Part shown: positions 34,062 to 44,790 of the stretch, piece by piece
Layout: each line of letters starts with the position of its first letter
Position numbering within the stretch: the stretch's first letter is position 1
Origin: Ixodes scapularis
Taxonomy: Eukaryota > Arthropoda > Arachnida > Ixodida > Ixodidae
Assembly: GCF_016920785.2 (NCBI RefSeq)
Contig: NW_024609857.1
Location: forward strand, 129,263,094-129,327,093
Length of the DNA stretch: 64,000 nucleotides
Reading direction: 5' to 3'
Made by a program: the position numbers and the translations under genes
The notes under the pieces: model-generated
Databases searched by the model: none
Told to the model about the DNA's origin: nothing
The model's input: the letters and a program-made list of their open reading frames with translations, nothing else

Positions 34062-34621
34062 AGCGCGAGACACATGGACGACAGAATCGTCCGATCCGAC
34101 GTCCGATCCGACAGTCCGAACGCCGCTCCGAATCGCCGTACGCGACAGTTTGAGACACACGCTTCCGACCTTGCATGCGACACGACGATCCGTCCGGCTC
34201 CGCCCAGAAGATCCAAGCACTCCAGCGGAGGTCCGTGTTCATAGATCTCTGGTCCCAGATTGACTGTTTAGCTCGCACGAACGAAGTTAGGAGCTCGTTC
34301 TCGCTAGCGCGTGCAATCTCTGCCGGGGCCATCTATTTTGAATGGGCCAGCGGGATCCACGCGTCCGGCTTCCCGTCGCCCGTCCCGTTTTCTTATTCGT
34401 CCCGACAGACCCAGTACGTCATCATGACGTTCGCGCTAGCTGTGCTGTCATTGGCTGGACGCATCCGACAATCCGTCCGCTGTGCGAAACTATCTGGCGC
34501 GTTGGACGCATGTCGGATCGCCGATCCGACGTCTGAAGCGACCAAATTTTTCGGATCAGGCAGTCGTATTGCCGGATCGGACGTCGGATCGGATGGATTT
34601 TTCGCGCATGTGTCTCGCGCT
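34062..34621. mobile_element. TIR element with TAA duplication and layered ends
   Basis: AGCGCGAGACACATG at 34062 and its complement ending at 34621 are the termini. CCGATCCGACGTCCGATCCG follows just inside the left end (about 34092) and is mirrored inside the right end, giving about 50 bp of inverted terminus. TAA flanks at 34059-34061 and 34622-34624 fit a PIF/Harbinger-type duplication. The 560-bp interior has no recognised transposase: non-autonomous. Confidence 0.82.
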
Positions 34622-34624
34622 TAA

Positions 34625-35129
34625 GACGCAAAGTGCGTGAAGTAACTGGGTATCGGTTGTCTTCGTTTAACATCGCAGTGCTGTCGACGAGAAGACTGAG
34701 TAACTGCTTTCGAAACGCAAGTTTCTGTACCTGTGGGGGGAATCTGGCTTCGGGAATGAACACAATTTGCGGAAAGCTCATGTTACGCTTTTATTTGCTG
34801 CTGCTCTCGTCCCGTACAAGAGACGTAGCGTCCTCGTCAAGCCTTATTGGGCTCGATTCGCTCGATTCGGGGCCGCCATATTGAGATGCAAGCGACGGAG
34901 GAACTTTGCTCCCCTGCTTCAGGGACGACAGTTTCTCTCTTTCTAAAGGAACATAGGTTACAAGACCGTTCCTCCCCTAAGGTAGGACTATCCATGCCCT
35001 TTTTTCTAAGAGTGTGGTTCGCCGGAGACGTATCCACGATCGGCGGCGTGTCGGACGAGAAGCGGGAAACGGGCGCGTGCGCGTTGCGTCAGCGTATCGA
35101 ATACAGCTCCACTGGCCTTCCTTCTTCAC
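34625..35129. other. Stretch without recognisable gene
   Basis: Chance frames on both strands; no domain, RNA or repeat boundary recognised. Confidence 0.4.
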
Positions 35130-35322
35130 GAAAGTGAAAAGGCTGAACGTTTTTTCTCTTCGGGTTTGAAAACCATGTTTGGGATTCTCACCACGGCAGA
35201 CGCTGTGCGCTGAATACCAGAAATGCTCTGTGCTACCAGGTCCTCGCGCTCCAAATCTGCGACCGGGCATTCTATGGCTCCGTCGTCGAACTGACAGGCT
35301 TTGTGAGTATAGAGGAGGCTAT
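35130..35322 (-). repeat. Dispersed repeat family A, copy 2
   Basis: Inverted match to 530-660 (complement shares CAGTTCGACGACGGAGCC, GATTTGGAGCGCGAGGA, TATTCAGCGCACAG and ATGGTTTTCAAACCCGA). GTATAGAGGAGG follows at 35307-35318. Confidence 0.75.
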
Positions 35323-35691
35323 GGTATGTCTCAAAGCCAGGAGGCTAGCTTCCGCGTGTAACTTTGGCTGCAGGGTGAATTGAGTATAGATGCTTTGCAG
35401 CAGCTGCGCATGAGCGCCGCCATAACTGACCTACTTATTTTGCTTCATCTTATTACGTTTACTTCTCTTCATCATTACCACAGTGGTAAAGGTTTTTGCC
35501 ATTTTACAATCTACTGTTTTCTTCTCCCCAGCATTGGCCTATGTGGAGGTTCGTCAACGCATGCTTCATTGGCTCGGCCTCTGGGCAAGGCAAGAGAAGG
35601 TCGGCAACGGCGGCTGTAATCTGTCGCGTATGTAAAGCTTCTTATTGACGCTTTAAACACGCGCCACGTTAAGCTGTCATTGCCGAAAAGC
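35323..35691. other. Stretch without recognisable gene
   Basis: No coding or RNA feature recognised before the SINE array. Confidence 0.4.
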
Positions 35692-36778
35692 AAAACAAAT
35701 TAGTCGTTAGTTGTTTATACAGCAGGAGTTTAGCGCGCCAGAACATGGCGACATTGTTACCCACTGTCGGTAAGCAATTTAGCCAGTGCAGTAAGACTGC
35801 TAGCCTGGGATCTTTAACGTGCACCATGCAGTAGTGCACCACCAAAAACAAAACAAATTAGTCGTTAGTTGCTTATGCAACAGGAGTTTAGTCTGCCAGA
35901 ACATGGCGACATTGTTACCCACTGTCGATAAGCAATTTAGCCAGTGCAGTAAGACTGCTAGCCTGGGGTCTTTGACGTGCACCACGAAGTAGTGATACAC
36001 GACCGCACGCCGGTACGATGCTCATCCAGATCGAAACGGGCAGGGGTGCGGATTGAACCCAGGATCCCTGGGTTCTGCAGCGCGAGCTTTTGCTCCACCT
36101 GCTCCGAGCTGGTGTGCGCTAACCCACTCGGCTACCGATCCCCCTTAGTGCACCAAAACAAAACAGATTAGTCGTTAGTTGTTTATACAGCAGGAGTTTA
36201 GTCTGCCAGAACATGGCGACATTGTTACCCACTGTAGATGAGCAATTTAGCCAGTGCGGTACAACCGCTAGCCTGGGGTCTTTAACGTGCACCACGCAGT
36301 AGTGATACACGACCGCACGCCGGTACGATGCTCATCCAGATCGAAACGGGCAGGGGTGCGGATTGAACCCAGGATCCCTGGGTTCTGCAGCGCGAGCTTT
36401 TGCTCCACCTGCTCCGAGCTGGTGTGCGCTAACCCACTCGGCTACCGATCCCCCTTAGTGCACCAAAACAAAACAAATTAGTCGTTAGTTGTTTATACAG
36501 CAGGAGTTTAGTCTGCCAGAACATGGCGACATTGTTACCCACTGCAGATGAGCAATTTAGCCAGTGCGGTACAACCGCTAGCCTGGGGTCTTTAACGTGC
36601 ACCACGCAGTAGTGATACACGACCGCACGCCGGTACGATGCTCATCCAGATCGAAACGGGCAGGGGTGAGGCTCGAACCCAGGATCCCTGGGTGCTGCAG
36701 CGCGAGCTTTCGCTCCACGCGCGTCGAGCTTGGTGTGCGCTTTAGCCCACTCGGCCACCGATCCCCCTTAGTGCACCA
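35692..36778 (-). repeat. Head-to-tail array of S1 SINE units, 310-bp period
   Basis: The marker TAGTCGTTAG occurs at 35701, 35859, 36169 and 36479: spacings of 158, 310 and 310 bp. The last two units are almost identical. Read on the minus strand, each full unit has an A box (TAGCCGAGTGGG), a B box (GGTTCAATCCG), the S1 body and a CTGTATAAAC tail. The first unit lacks the tRNA head: GCAGTAGTG joins TTAGTGCACC at a shared TAGTG. A regular period means tandem duplication of whole units, not independent insertions. Confidence 0.92.
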
Positions 36779-36895
36779 GCATCTCTTGTAATCACGCTGT
36801 AGATGTGTAGAGCACGTAAAAGTAGATGATGAAGAACACTCTCCTCGCGCCTCGCGCATGGCGAGGCATCCTGTCAAACATGGTGTCAGAAGTGG
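36779..36895 (+). mobile_element. Probable LTR end plus primer-binding site of another retrotransposon
   Basis: TGGTGTCAGAAGTGG at 36881-36895 is identical to the primer-binding site of the Gypsy element at 37135. It is preceded by a stretch ending ...CAAACA, as an LTR 3' end would be. The upstream part (36779-36880) does not match the Gypsy LTR, so it would be a different element. No downstream coding part remains. Confidence 0.5.
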
Positions 36896-36991
36896 CATGT
36901 GCAGGCCGAAGCTCTTCTTGTGAAGGACACCTCAGCGCACCACTGGCCCTGTTCCAGGAACCCTATAACCTGGACCCAACCACATACTACC

Positions 36992-37134
36992 TGTTGTAGT
37001 AGGTGTCGCTACCATTAGGTTGTATATATAGGAGAGAGTAGAGAAGCAGACGAAGCTACTTGTTTCGTTCCACCCGGACCAGGCGCGTGTGTGTGTTGGT
37101 TCCTCTCTGGCCTCGACGGTCGCCGGTCTCTACG
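36992..37134 (+). repeat. Gypsy 5' LTR (143 bp)
   Basis: Starts TGTTGTAGTAGGTGTCGC and ends GGTCTCTACG. It contains GTTGTATATATAGG, a TATA-like segment, and CTTGTTTCGTTCCACCCGG. The last base differs from the 3' LTR. Very short for a Gypsy LTR. Confidence 0.95.
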
Positions 37135-37149
37135 TGGTGTCAGAAGTGG
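37135..37149 (+). other. Primer-binding site
   Basis: TGGTGTCAGAAGTGG immediately after the LTR; the TGG start pairs with a tRNA CCA end. The sequence is compatible with a tRNA-Leu acceptor end (inference). Confidence 0.85.
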
Positions 37150-37242
37150 TATGCGGTATGCGCGGTATGCATACCACGCATACCGCATACCGCACGCCGC
37201 ATACCGCATACTAGGACAGTCTTCTACCGAAAGCTGTCCTAG
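37149..37242 (+). repeat. GCATACC-type palindromic tract and hairpin in the leader
   Basis: 37149-37211 consists of GGTATGC units followed by inverted GCATACC units. 37211-37242 is a hairpin with a perfect CTAGGACAG/CTGTCCTAG stem. Together they fill the place where leader and gag should be. Confidence 0.85.
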
Positions 37243-39868
37243 TGAGCTCGATGAGACTTTGTCGACAGAGCTCTTTCAGGGTCTCGGAGAACCTCGGGAG
37301 CAGTACACAATTCGTCTTCAGCCGAACGCGGTACCGTACTCGCTGCACGTTCCGCGAAGGGTCCCCATCCCACTACGCGATGTCGTAAAGTCTGAACTAG
37401 ACAAGATAGAGGCCCAAGGCGTAATCCGAAGAGTAACCAAACCGACACCGTGGTGCGCAGGCATGGTAGTGCTGCCGAAAGCTTCGGGAAGCTACCGGAT
37501 ATGCGTGGATCTGACTCGACTGAACTGGGCGGTGCTGCGTGAACGTCACATTCTGCCGACAGTGGATCAAGTGTTTGGACTTCTGGGCGAGGCGCGAGTC
37601 TTCGCCAAGCTCGACGCCACGTCGAGTTTTCACCAAGTGAGACTGTCAAGTGAGACTCACAACGTTCATTACCCCGTTCGGACTGTTCTGCTCATGTCGG
37701 TTGCCTTTCGGAATTACCTCTGCGCCGGAATATTTTCAACGCCAGATGTCGTACATCCTGGAGGGCCAAAATGGAGTTGTCAATATGATTGATGATATTC
37801 TCGTTTTTGGCCGAGATGGTGTGGAACACGACAAGCGTCTCACAGAGGTTCTCGACCGCTTAAAGAAAGCAGGTCTGACTCTGAACAGGTCCAAGTGCAA
37901 GTTTGGCGTCACCAGTGTAAAGTTCCTTGGCGTGGTCGTCAGCCAGAATGGCATTATGCCAGACCCTGAGAAGGTCGAGGCTCTACAGCACATGGAGCCA
38001 CCGGTCGACGTCGGAGGTGTCCGCAGACTGTTAGGCATGGTCCACCACGTAGGTAGGTTTTTGCCATGCATCTGTCTGTCGTCACGGCACCTATTCGAGA
38101 ATTGCTGAGCAAGAAGAGTGCGTGGGTCTGGGGAACAAGCCAGCAGGCTGCCTTCCTCAAGTTGAAGACTATGCTCTCTTCATACATTTGTATGGCTTGC
38201 TAAAATCCGGAGCACCCGACCATAGTGTCTGCTGACTTCAGCTCTTTCGGTCTCGGGGCAGTCCTGCTCCAGGACCAACCGTCCGGCGAGCGTCGGGCGG
38301 CGGCTTTTGCTTCACGGTCACTTACTGCGACCGAGCAGAGGTACAACCAGTCCGAAAAGGAGACTTTGGCTGTGACATGTGCCCTGTGTCGCTTCGATGA
38401 GTACGTCCGGGGTCTGCGGTTTCCAGTGGAAACTGATCACCAGCCCTGGACTGCGTTGCTTGGCGACATGGACCTTCTTCCTCCACGAGTTCAGCGACTG
38501 AGGATCAAGTTGATGCGGTATCAGTAACAGATCTTATACGTTCCTGAGAAGCTCCTGGCAACGGCCGGCACCCTCTCCCGAGCGCCGTTGAGCCGAGCAA
38601 CTCCGTCAACCTGCGACAGCCTAGAGCTGTACGTCCAGAACGTGGTTCACGCAATCCAAGAAGGTGCGTCCGTCAGCCTCGAGGTGGTCCGTCGACAACA
38701 GTCAACAGATGGCGAGTGCACAGCACTGGCAAAGTTCTGTGACCAAGGTTAGCCTCAGAAGACCAAGGTTCCGTGTCACCTAATGAAGTACTGGAACTAC
38801 CGCGGAGAACTAACCGTTTGTGACGGTGTGCGTCTCAAAGGAGGACGCCTCGTTATTCCTGCATCGCTGCGACCTGAGGTCCTGCAGGCCATTCACGAGG
38901 GACACCAAGGAGTGAACCGATGCAATGCACGGGCTCGAGACTCGGTGTGGTGGCCCAGTATCGGCGATCAAATCAAAACCATGTCAAAAAATGCGAGCGC
39001 TGCGCATCTACGAGGGTACAGCGGGCTGAACCTCTCATGACGTCGCCTCCAACAGAGCTACCTTGGCAACAGGTGGGAGTCGATTTATTCCACTTGAACG
39101 GCCAAGATTTTCTACTGATGGTGGACTATCACTCACGATATCCTGAAGTAATGACACTGCGAAGCACGTCAAGTCAAGCCGTGATCTCTGCATGCAGTAA
39201 AAAGTGTCATGGCGCGTTTCGGGGTTCCTGAGGTACTTCGAAGTGAAAACGGACCGCAGTTTGCCTCCCACAACTTCGCCAGATTCGCGGAAGACTACGG
39301 ATTTAAGCACGTCACTAGCAGTCTTGGATTTCCGCAGTCAAACGGAGAAGTGGAGGGTAACGTCCGGACAGTAAAGGACCTATTGGTAAAAGGCGACGAT
39401 CCGTTCTTGTCACTTCTCGTCTATAGAGATACTCCAGGCATCTTGGGTTTTAGCCCTTCTTAGCTGCTAATGGGTCGACAGCTCAGGACTCAAGTACCCA
39501 AGGCTGCCGAGAAACTCCAGCCAGCATGGCCGAAGTGAAAGGTCTTTCGGGAGTGGGACAGCGCGGCGAAGCGGCGCCAAGCTTCCGACTTCAACCGTCG
39601 TCATGGAGTGCGCGAGCTCAGGGAACCTTCACCTGGCGAAGATGTGTGGGTGACCGACGCACAGTGCCCAGCTCAAGTGCTTAGCCGAGCGCAACGCCCA
39701 CGCTCTTACGTCGTCGAAACTCTGTGGGGTGTATTGCAGAGAAATCGGCGACACCCGGTTCCTTTCGGGAGCCAACCTAGGGAGCCAGTTCCCGTACTGC
39801 CAGCTCCGGTTCTGCCGGTTCCTGCCGCCGATGGAGCCAATGGCCTGCAACCCCAAGATTCTGAATAA
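37243..39868 (+). pseudogene. Gypsy pol (RT, RNase H, integrase), multiply broken
   Basis: Polyprotein remnant, non-functional. In order: pre-RT linker and RT fingers (YTIRLQPNAVPYSLH, SGSYRICVDLTRLN) to about 37660; RT palm in another frame, with LPFGITSAPEYFQRQM and the catalytic box MIDD at 37785-37796 (usually YxDD); RNase H (VSADFSSFGLGAVLLQ, AFASRSLT, ETDHQPW) at about 38215-38527, ending in a stop; a linker with a stop near 38751; integrase zinc finger (HEGHQGVNRC, then KKCERC in a shifted frame) and DDE core (VDLF, SENGPQF, QSNGEVE) at about 38783-39461, ending in a stop; C-terminal tail (GEDVWVTDAQCPAQVL, RSYVVETLWGVLQRNRRH) to 39868. At least three frame changes and several stops. 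The 5' part of pol, protease and gag are absent. Confidence 0.95.
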
Positions 39869-40085
39869 CGAAGACTGGTTACTGCTCCCTCTCCGCAGCC
39901 TTCTGCCGAGGAAGCTCCCGCAGAGCCAAGGGCAAGTCCGAGAGCTGATGAAAGTCAGGCACCAGCGAATGTGTGGATCCACACTCCTCGACGCACGAGA
40001 TCTGGCCGTCGAGTAGTAGCTCCAAAGAGGCTGAACTTGTAGAGAGGTCGTGTCTCCTGATTTGTTCATCCACGAGTGATGTCTC

Positions 40086-40098
40086 TGAGAAAGAGGGA
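40086..40098 (+). other. Polypurine tract
   Basis: TGAGAAAGAGGGA ends directly at the 3' LTR, the position of the plus-strand primer. Confidence 0.85.
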
Positions 40099-40243
40099 TG
40101 TTGTGGTAGGTGTCGCTACCAGTAGGTTGTATATACAGGAGAGAGGAAAGAGGCAGACGAAGTTACTTGTTTCGTTCCACCCGGACCAGGCGCGTGTGTG
40201 TGTTCGCTCCTCAATGGCCTCGACGGCGGCGCCGGTCTCTACA
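40099..40243 (+). repeat. Gypsy 3' LTR (145 bp)
   Basis: Starts TGTTGTGGTAGGTGTCGC and ends GGTCTCTACA. It differs from the 5' LTR at roughly a dozen positions by eye, so the insertion is not recent. Confidence 0.95.
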
Positions 40244-40248
40244 CTACC

Positions 40249-41034
40249 GATGGATGTGACTCCTTCGGAACTCGATGGAACGTTCAAGCCAAGCGCCAGT
40301 GAACATGCTTCATTAAATAACACCATCTGACCCGTTGGGATATTTGTCGCCGTCGAACAGACCTCGATGGAAGAAACGGAAGAAAACCGCGCTGCTTCAG
40401 GCCTCTGCGACCGTCCAAGGGAGAATCAAGTCGACACGTCGGTTATACCTCCTGGGCCCCCAGGCAGGAGGCGTATTACATGAGTTAGCATTTATTGCCC
40501 TGGTGCATGCAGCCGTCTTTCGTTTGGACGGTCCTGGTTTGGACTGGACTGGTTTCTTAAGGCCGCTGCGCGGTCTCGCGAAACCCGTCCAGTCACAGGA
40601 ACGCCTGCTCCTAGGAACCGATCCCATTTTCCCATTAAAAAAATCCCTGACAATCGTTAATAACCTCTGATTAATATAACGTTAATCTCTGAAACTTTGG
40701 TGTATTGTTCCAACTGGAAGTGATACATTGAGCGCTAACTGAATGTTCGGCAACGCGGTACTTAATTTCGCAATAAAAAAAAAAGTGTTTGTTTAGCACC
40801 CGATATTCTAATGCATGTAAAATGTTTCAGACAAAAAAAAAAAACAGAACAAAAATAAAAACTCGAGTTTCATTCGGATACAATGCCGATATAGACTATT
40901 TTACCCTGCATCTTGTCGCTGGCGTAGTGGTGTTTGGACCAATGATACAACTCTATTGTATTGTTACGTTGTTCTCACGATTGACAAAGTTCGCACCGTA
41001 ACGCTGCGCGTTCGCAGACGCGTGAAGGTTTAAA
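40249..41034. other. Stretch without recognisable gene
   Basis: A weak inverted pair GGACTGGACTGG ... CCGTCCAGTC lies near 40541-40595. Otherwise chance frames and A tracts. Confidence 0.4.
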
Positions 41035-41195
41035 TAGCAAACCGTTACCGTGTTCCGCCTTCCGCACTACCAGAGCCTTTGAAGCATGCTTTTAAGCGCG
41101 CGTCTGGGTGGTATTGTGACCGCGGGGCGAGCGCTTAAAAGCATGCTTCAAAGGCTCCGGTAGTGTGGTACGTGGAACACAGAAACGGTTTGCTA
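41035..41195. mobile_element. Palindromic MITE
   Basis: TAGCAAACCGTT at the left pairs with its complement at the right. GAGCCTTTGAAGCATGCTTT and CTTAAAAGCATGCTTCAAAG pair around a short GC-rich loop. 161 bp, non-coding. Confidence 0.85.
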
Positions 41196-42194
41196 AAAGT
41201 CCCCAATGTTTTAAAACCATAACCGTCCTGCAGCTAAGCCACAGCAGCATATGTGATCTTGATATCCTGGTCTAATTACATACAGCAGAATGTAAATATG
41301 AAAGAAAGAGAGAGAGAAAAAAAACGCAACCATATAAACAAAACATTACGTATCGATAGTGTATCGATACTGACAACTTTAAATAAGACAAAAGGTAAAA
41401 AAAAAAAAAACAACAACAACAACAACAAAAGTATTTTGGGCTAAAATAGCGCACGGCGCGGAATTATGTTGAAGACGTCATTGAGCATTCTGAACGCCGG
41501 GTGTCTTGAAACGGGATACTCGAAGAACTATTAGTGCCAACGAGAATATTAGATGCATTCATGCCGATATCACGGCGCAGTCAGTAAGACCATTACGCGC
41601 GTATTTTTGTCGGACGTGAGGGAAAAAGTTGCCAAATGCGAGATAATTATAGACCCAAGAACGAACACGGGATCTTATCCCCCCCTCTCGTATACCTTCG
41701 CGTCTTTGATTCTTTGCGGCGATATCAAAATTCCGGGCGTCAACGGAAAATCCGTAGGGCGAAAGGAAACTGAAAATAGCTTCCCAACGTTGGGGCGCAC
41801 CATCGAAAATGCATCGAAGCGCTCCCCTCTTTTCTGCATCTTTGTTTCTATTGCCACAATTTGGGGACCCAAAAAAAAGGAAATACAGTTTTTTTTTTTT
41901 TAACTTTGAAACGGTGTCTGCCCTCCCCCTAAGCTGACAGTGCGGTGGATGTTAGGTGCTCGTTGGAACGGCCATGCATCCCAATTTTGCCACGTGATCA
42001 CGCTCCTGCCCCATACCCACGCATCCGGGAAAGCGTAGTCGAGTGACCAAAGAGAGGAGGACGATTCGACCGGCAAGCCTGTAGCTTAAAAAAAAAAAAG
42101 AAGATATATATATATAGTAGCGGTGTGGAAGTTAGACGGCCCCTGGTGGGCTTGTGGTGTTTCCGCTGCAAACTTAAACCAGTGGAGCAGTAAC
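41196..42194. other. Stretch without recognisable gene
   Basis: A tracts near 41400 and 41891, an (AAC)n-like run at 41411-41428 and chance frames. Confidence 0.4.
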
Positions 42195-42362
42195 ACCGCT
42201 GCTGTAACCAGGGGTCTTCAACGTGTGCCACGCGGTACTGACACGCCGGTATACAATACTCGTCCATTGATCTAAACGGGCAGAGGGGGGGGGATTGAAC
42301 CTGCAGGATCTCTGGGTACTGCAGCGCGTGCTTTCGCCACAGGTGCTCCCAGCTACGCTGTC
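42195..42362 (-). mobile_element. S1 SINE, diverged copy
   Basis: Minus-strand S1 features are recognisable: GGGATTGAACC (complement of the B box) near 42290, CTCTGGGTACTGCAGCGCG, and GGTCTTCAACGTG for the GCACGTTAAAGACC block. A G-run disrupts the B-box neighbourhood. Confidence 0.75.
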
Positions 42363-43722
42363 GGCGTATTGGCGACGTGACCGACCGAAAGCGTCGCGGT
42401 GGTCGGCCCTCCACGATTGGCCGAACGCTGACTTTGACGTCCGCAAAGGATTCCTCACCGACGGAAAAAAGCGTAATGAAAGAACTTGGATTTTGACGGT
42501 GTTGGCAGTATTGGTCTAAAAGCGCAATAATTTCAAGCTTCCATCATGTTGATTACAAACACCATCGAACTTGTTGTTTACAGGGTAATGACGTCACGAG
42601 AGGTCACCAAAGGAGGGCGCCACCCAAACAACTCGCCGCTAATAGAGTAAGCGGGACATGGAGCGTGTACCGGGAAGTGCTAATGTCTTTGCACGTGACT
42701 CGAGGGGTGCGACGCGCCCGCGGGCGGAAGACGGCGCGTCGGATCTTCCTGGGCGGCGTGTGCCGTCCGGACCCGGTCAACGCGAGGTGAACCCTGAGGT
42801 GAACCGCGTAGCATGGCGCCGAGGCAGGACGCGAACGAAACCGAGAAATCGGTTCGGTATCGGGGCAGCCCGGTCCAGAGCCGGCCCGGTCCGGCGGAAC
42901 CGGAACGAGAGTGACCCAAACGCGCGTGATGATGAACCCAAAAGTGAGGGACATACACAAAACCCCATTGCCGGCAACCTCTTTAGGAGAGCGGTTCGGT
43001 TTTCGGCCCCTTTCATGAGCGAGACGCACGGGGTTCTGCTTTTACTATATGTATTTTTTGAAAAAATAAACAATCAGACGACTGTTTTTTTCTTGCTTCT
43101 GTTTTTTTTCTGAAATTTGAAGTTTTTCGGAGTTTTCACGTATATGCTCTGTTGTTGTCGAGAAAACAAAATAGCCGATATATAGCCGATATAAGTATAA
43201 AGAAGTACGTGTGAGCCTCCACTACGGGGTCGAGTCGCTGCGGTGAGTTTTACCGGAGTTTTAGTCTCTACGCTAACGACACCGATATTGGAGTTACTTG
43301 GTACTTTGATTCTGCATTTACCTCACGGGAGAGCAAACTGACTGCTTGACATGGGACGTAAAATATCGTGAAAAATGTAAGCTTCATACCTCGATTGGTC
43401 ATTGAAATGTGAGGCATTGTGTAAAAGAAAAGGAAACCGAGACTCAGCCCGCTCATGCATATTAATACGCTTCGTTGTAGCTTTGCGCTAATTTCCTGCC
43501 GCATAGCTTTTGAAGTTATCGAAGGTACTGTCTGCGCACTCTAAAGGCTTTTATAAAAAAATTGAATTGCAGCCTTAAAATTAGTAATACAGAGGATTAA
43601 AAAAAATCTACAGCTCCAATAAACAGTTCTTTATTTTTTAGATATCTGAGGCGACAGACCCCAGGATGGCGACTTTTTTTCGTTATGTTATTATATATTG
43701 GTGAAGATCAAGTCCTCTCACT
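42363..43722. other. Stretch without recognisable gene
   Basis: 42660-42960 is GC-rich with long chance frames on both strands, in different frames, and arginine-rich low-complexity products. No domain recognised. Confidence 0.4.
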
Positions 43723-43723
43723 T

Positions 43724-44790
43724 TTGTATTTATTTATTTTCATACTCTCAAGGTCCGAAGGTTCTCCAGAGGGGAGTGGATGGAACAGAGGAAATCGTTG
43801 GCAAGCTTCTTGAAATATATGGCGTCATGGATGGAGGCAGGGAGGCTGTTCCAATCGTTAGATGTTCTTGGAATAAAAACGTTAAAATAGATGTTCGGAT
43901 GACTTGTTGGCGTGCCAACCTTACACTGGTGATCGTTGCGAGGTGACACGTATGATGCACGAAAAAAGCAGTTGATCTTTTAGAATCGGTTTAGCATAAT
44001 AGATTTTATGGGAAGGAGAGCAACGAAGGTATTTACGGCGTAAACCGAGGCCAGGTAAGTCCACTGGCAGTACGGGAGTCATCAGAAAGAATACAACGGG
44101 CTGCTCTGTTCTGTACTGATTTGAGAATGTTTGATAATGTTACATGTCCCGGATGCCAACCAGAACATGCATATTAAAGTTTTGGCTTGAGGTTTTATAT
44201 TAATGTACAGTTTGACCGGAAGATTAGCGGAACGGATGTGACGGCGCAAGAACCCAAGCATACGATTAGCATTGTTGAATATACGTAGTCGAAGTGCACG
44301 TTCCAGGAAAGGTTATGAGTTATGTGAATGCGAAGCAACAGAAACTAACGGTATAATATTGAGGATGTATATGGCAGGGTCAGTGTTTTTGGAAAGGCGG
44401 GAAACACGCATGCTTTTACATTTAGCAACCTTAAGCTTCATTCGCGAATCGATGCACCAGGAAGAAACTACGTCGAAATCGGACTGTAATATAGAACAAT
44501 CAAGGAGATCAATTATTGCTCGACACAGTACACAGTCATGTGCGAACAATTTAATAGAAACACAATTTGCGATAGAAGGTCGCTAATGTAAATTAGAAAC
44601 AAGAGAGGCTCCAGGACTGATCTTTGTGGTACCCCAGACGTTACAGGAGTAGTAGAACAATATACCCTTTGACATATTGTGAGCGGTCAGACAAGAAACA
44701 TTTAACTTTGGGTGAAGTTCACGTTGTTTGAGTCAAATAAAATACATAAAGGACACGACAACATCTATAGAACATGCTCGTAGAGTATGT
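43724..44790 (-). mobile_element. LINE relic (CR1/Jockey-like), minus strand
   Basis: Minus-strand reverse transcriptase pieces in order: TSGVPQRSVLEPLLF (about 44600-44640); then the catalytic-site region, degenerate FAHDCVLCRAI for FADDCVLYR, near 44520-44549; VSSWCIDSRMKLKVAKCKS; and the C-terminal region SPRNDHQCKVGTPTSHPN and FIPRTSNDWNSLPASI (43790-43949). The 3' end is an A-rich AAATA tail at about 43724-43740. Multiple frame changes. Confidence 0.88.

Larger units (their letters stand above)
36992..40243 (+). mobile_element. Gypsy (Ty3) LTR retrotransposon, full ends, defective interior
   Basis: 3,252 bp between two near-identical LTRs (36992-37134, 40099-40243). It is bracketed by an exact 5-bp duplication CTACC (36987-36991, 40244-40248). 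It has a primer-binding site at 37135-37149 and a purine-rich tract before the 3' LTR. Autonomous Gypsy elements are usually 4.5-7 kb. Here gag, protease and the start of pol are absent and pol begins just before the reverse transcriptase. The RT and C-terminal style is that of the K02A2.6-like group. Confidence 0.96.

Noticed and set aside
35692..36778. CRISPR-like array
   Set aside because: The repeated unit is a whole SINE with no spacer structure; the period reflects tandem duplication.
36992..40243. Endogenous retrovirus with an envelope gene
   Set aside because: No envelope-like frame follows the integrase; the C-terminal part is the usual K02A2.6-like pol tail and the element ends at the 3' LTR.
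42604..43113. Long GC-rich frames on both strands (141 and 151 codons)
   Set aside because: Both strands open at once, arginine/proline-rich products; typical of GC-rich non-coding DNA.
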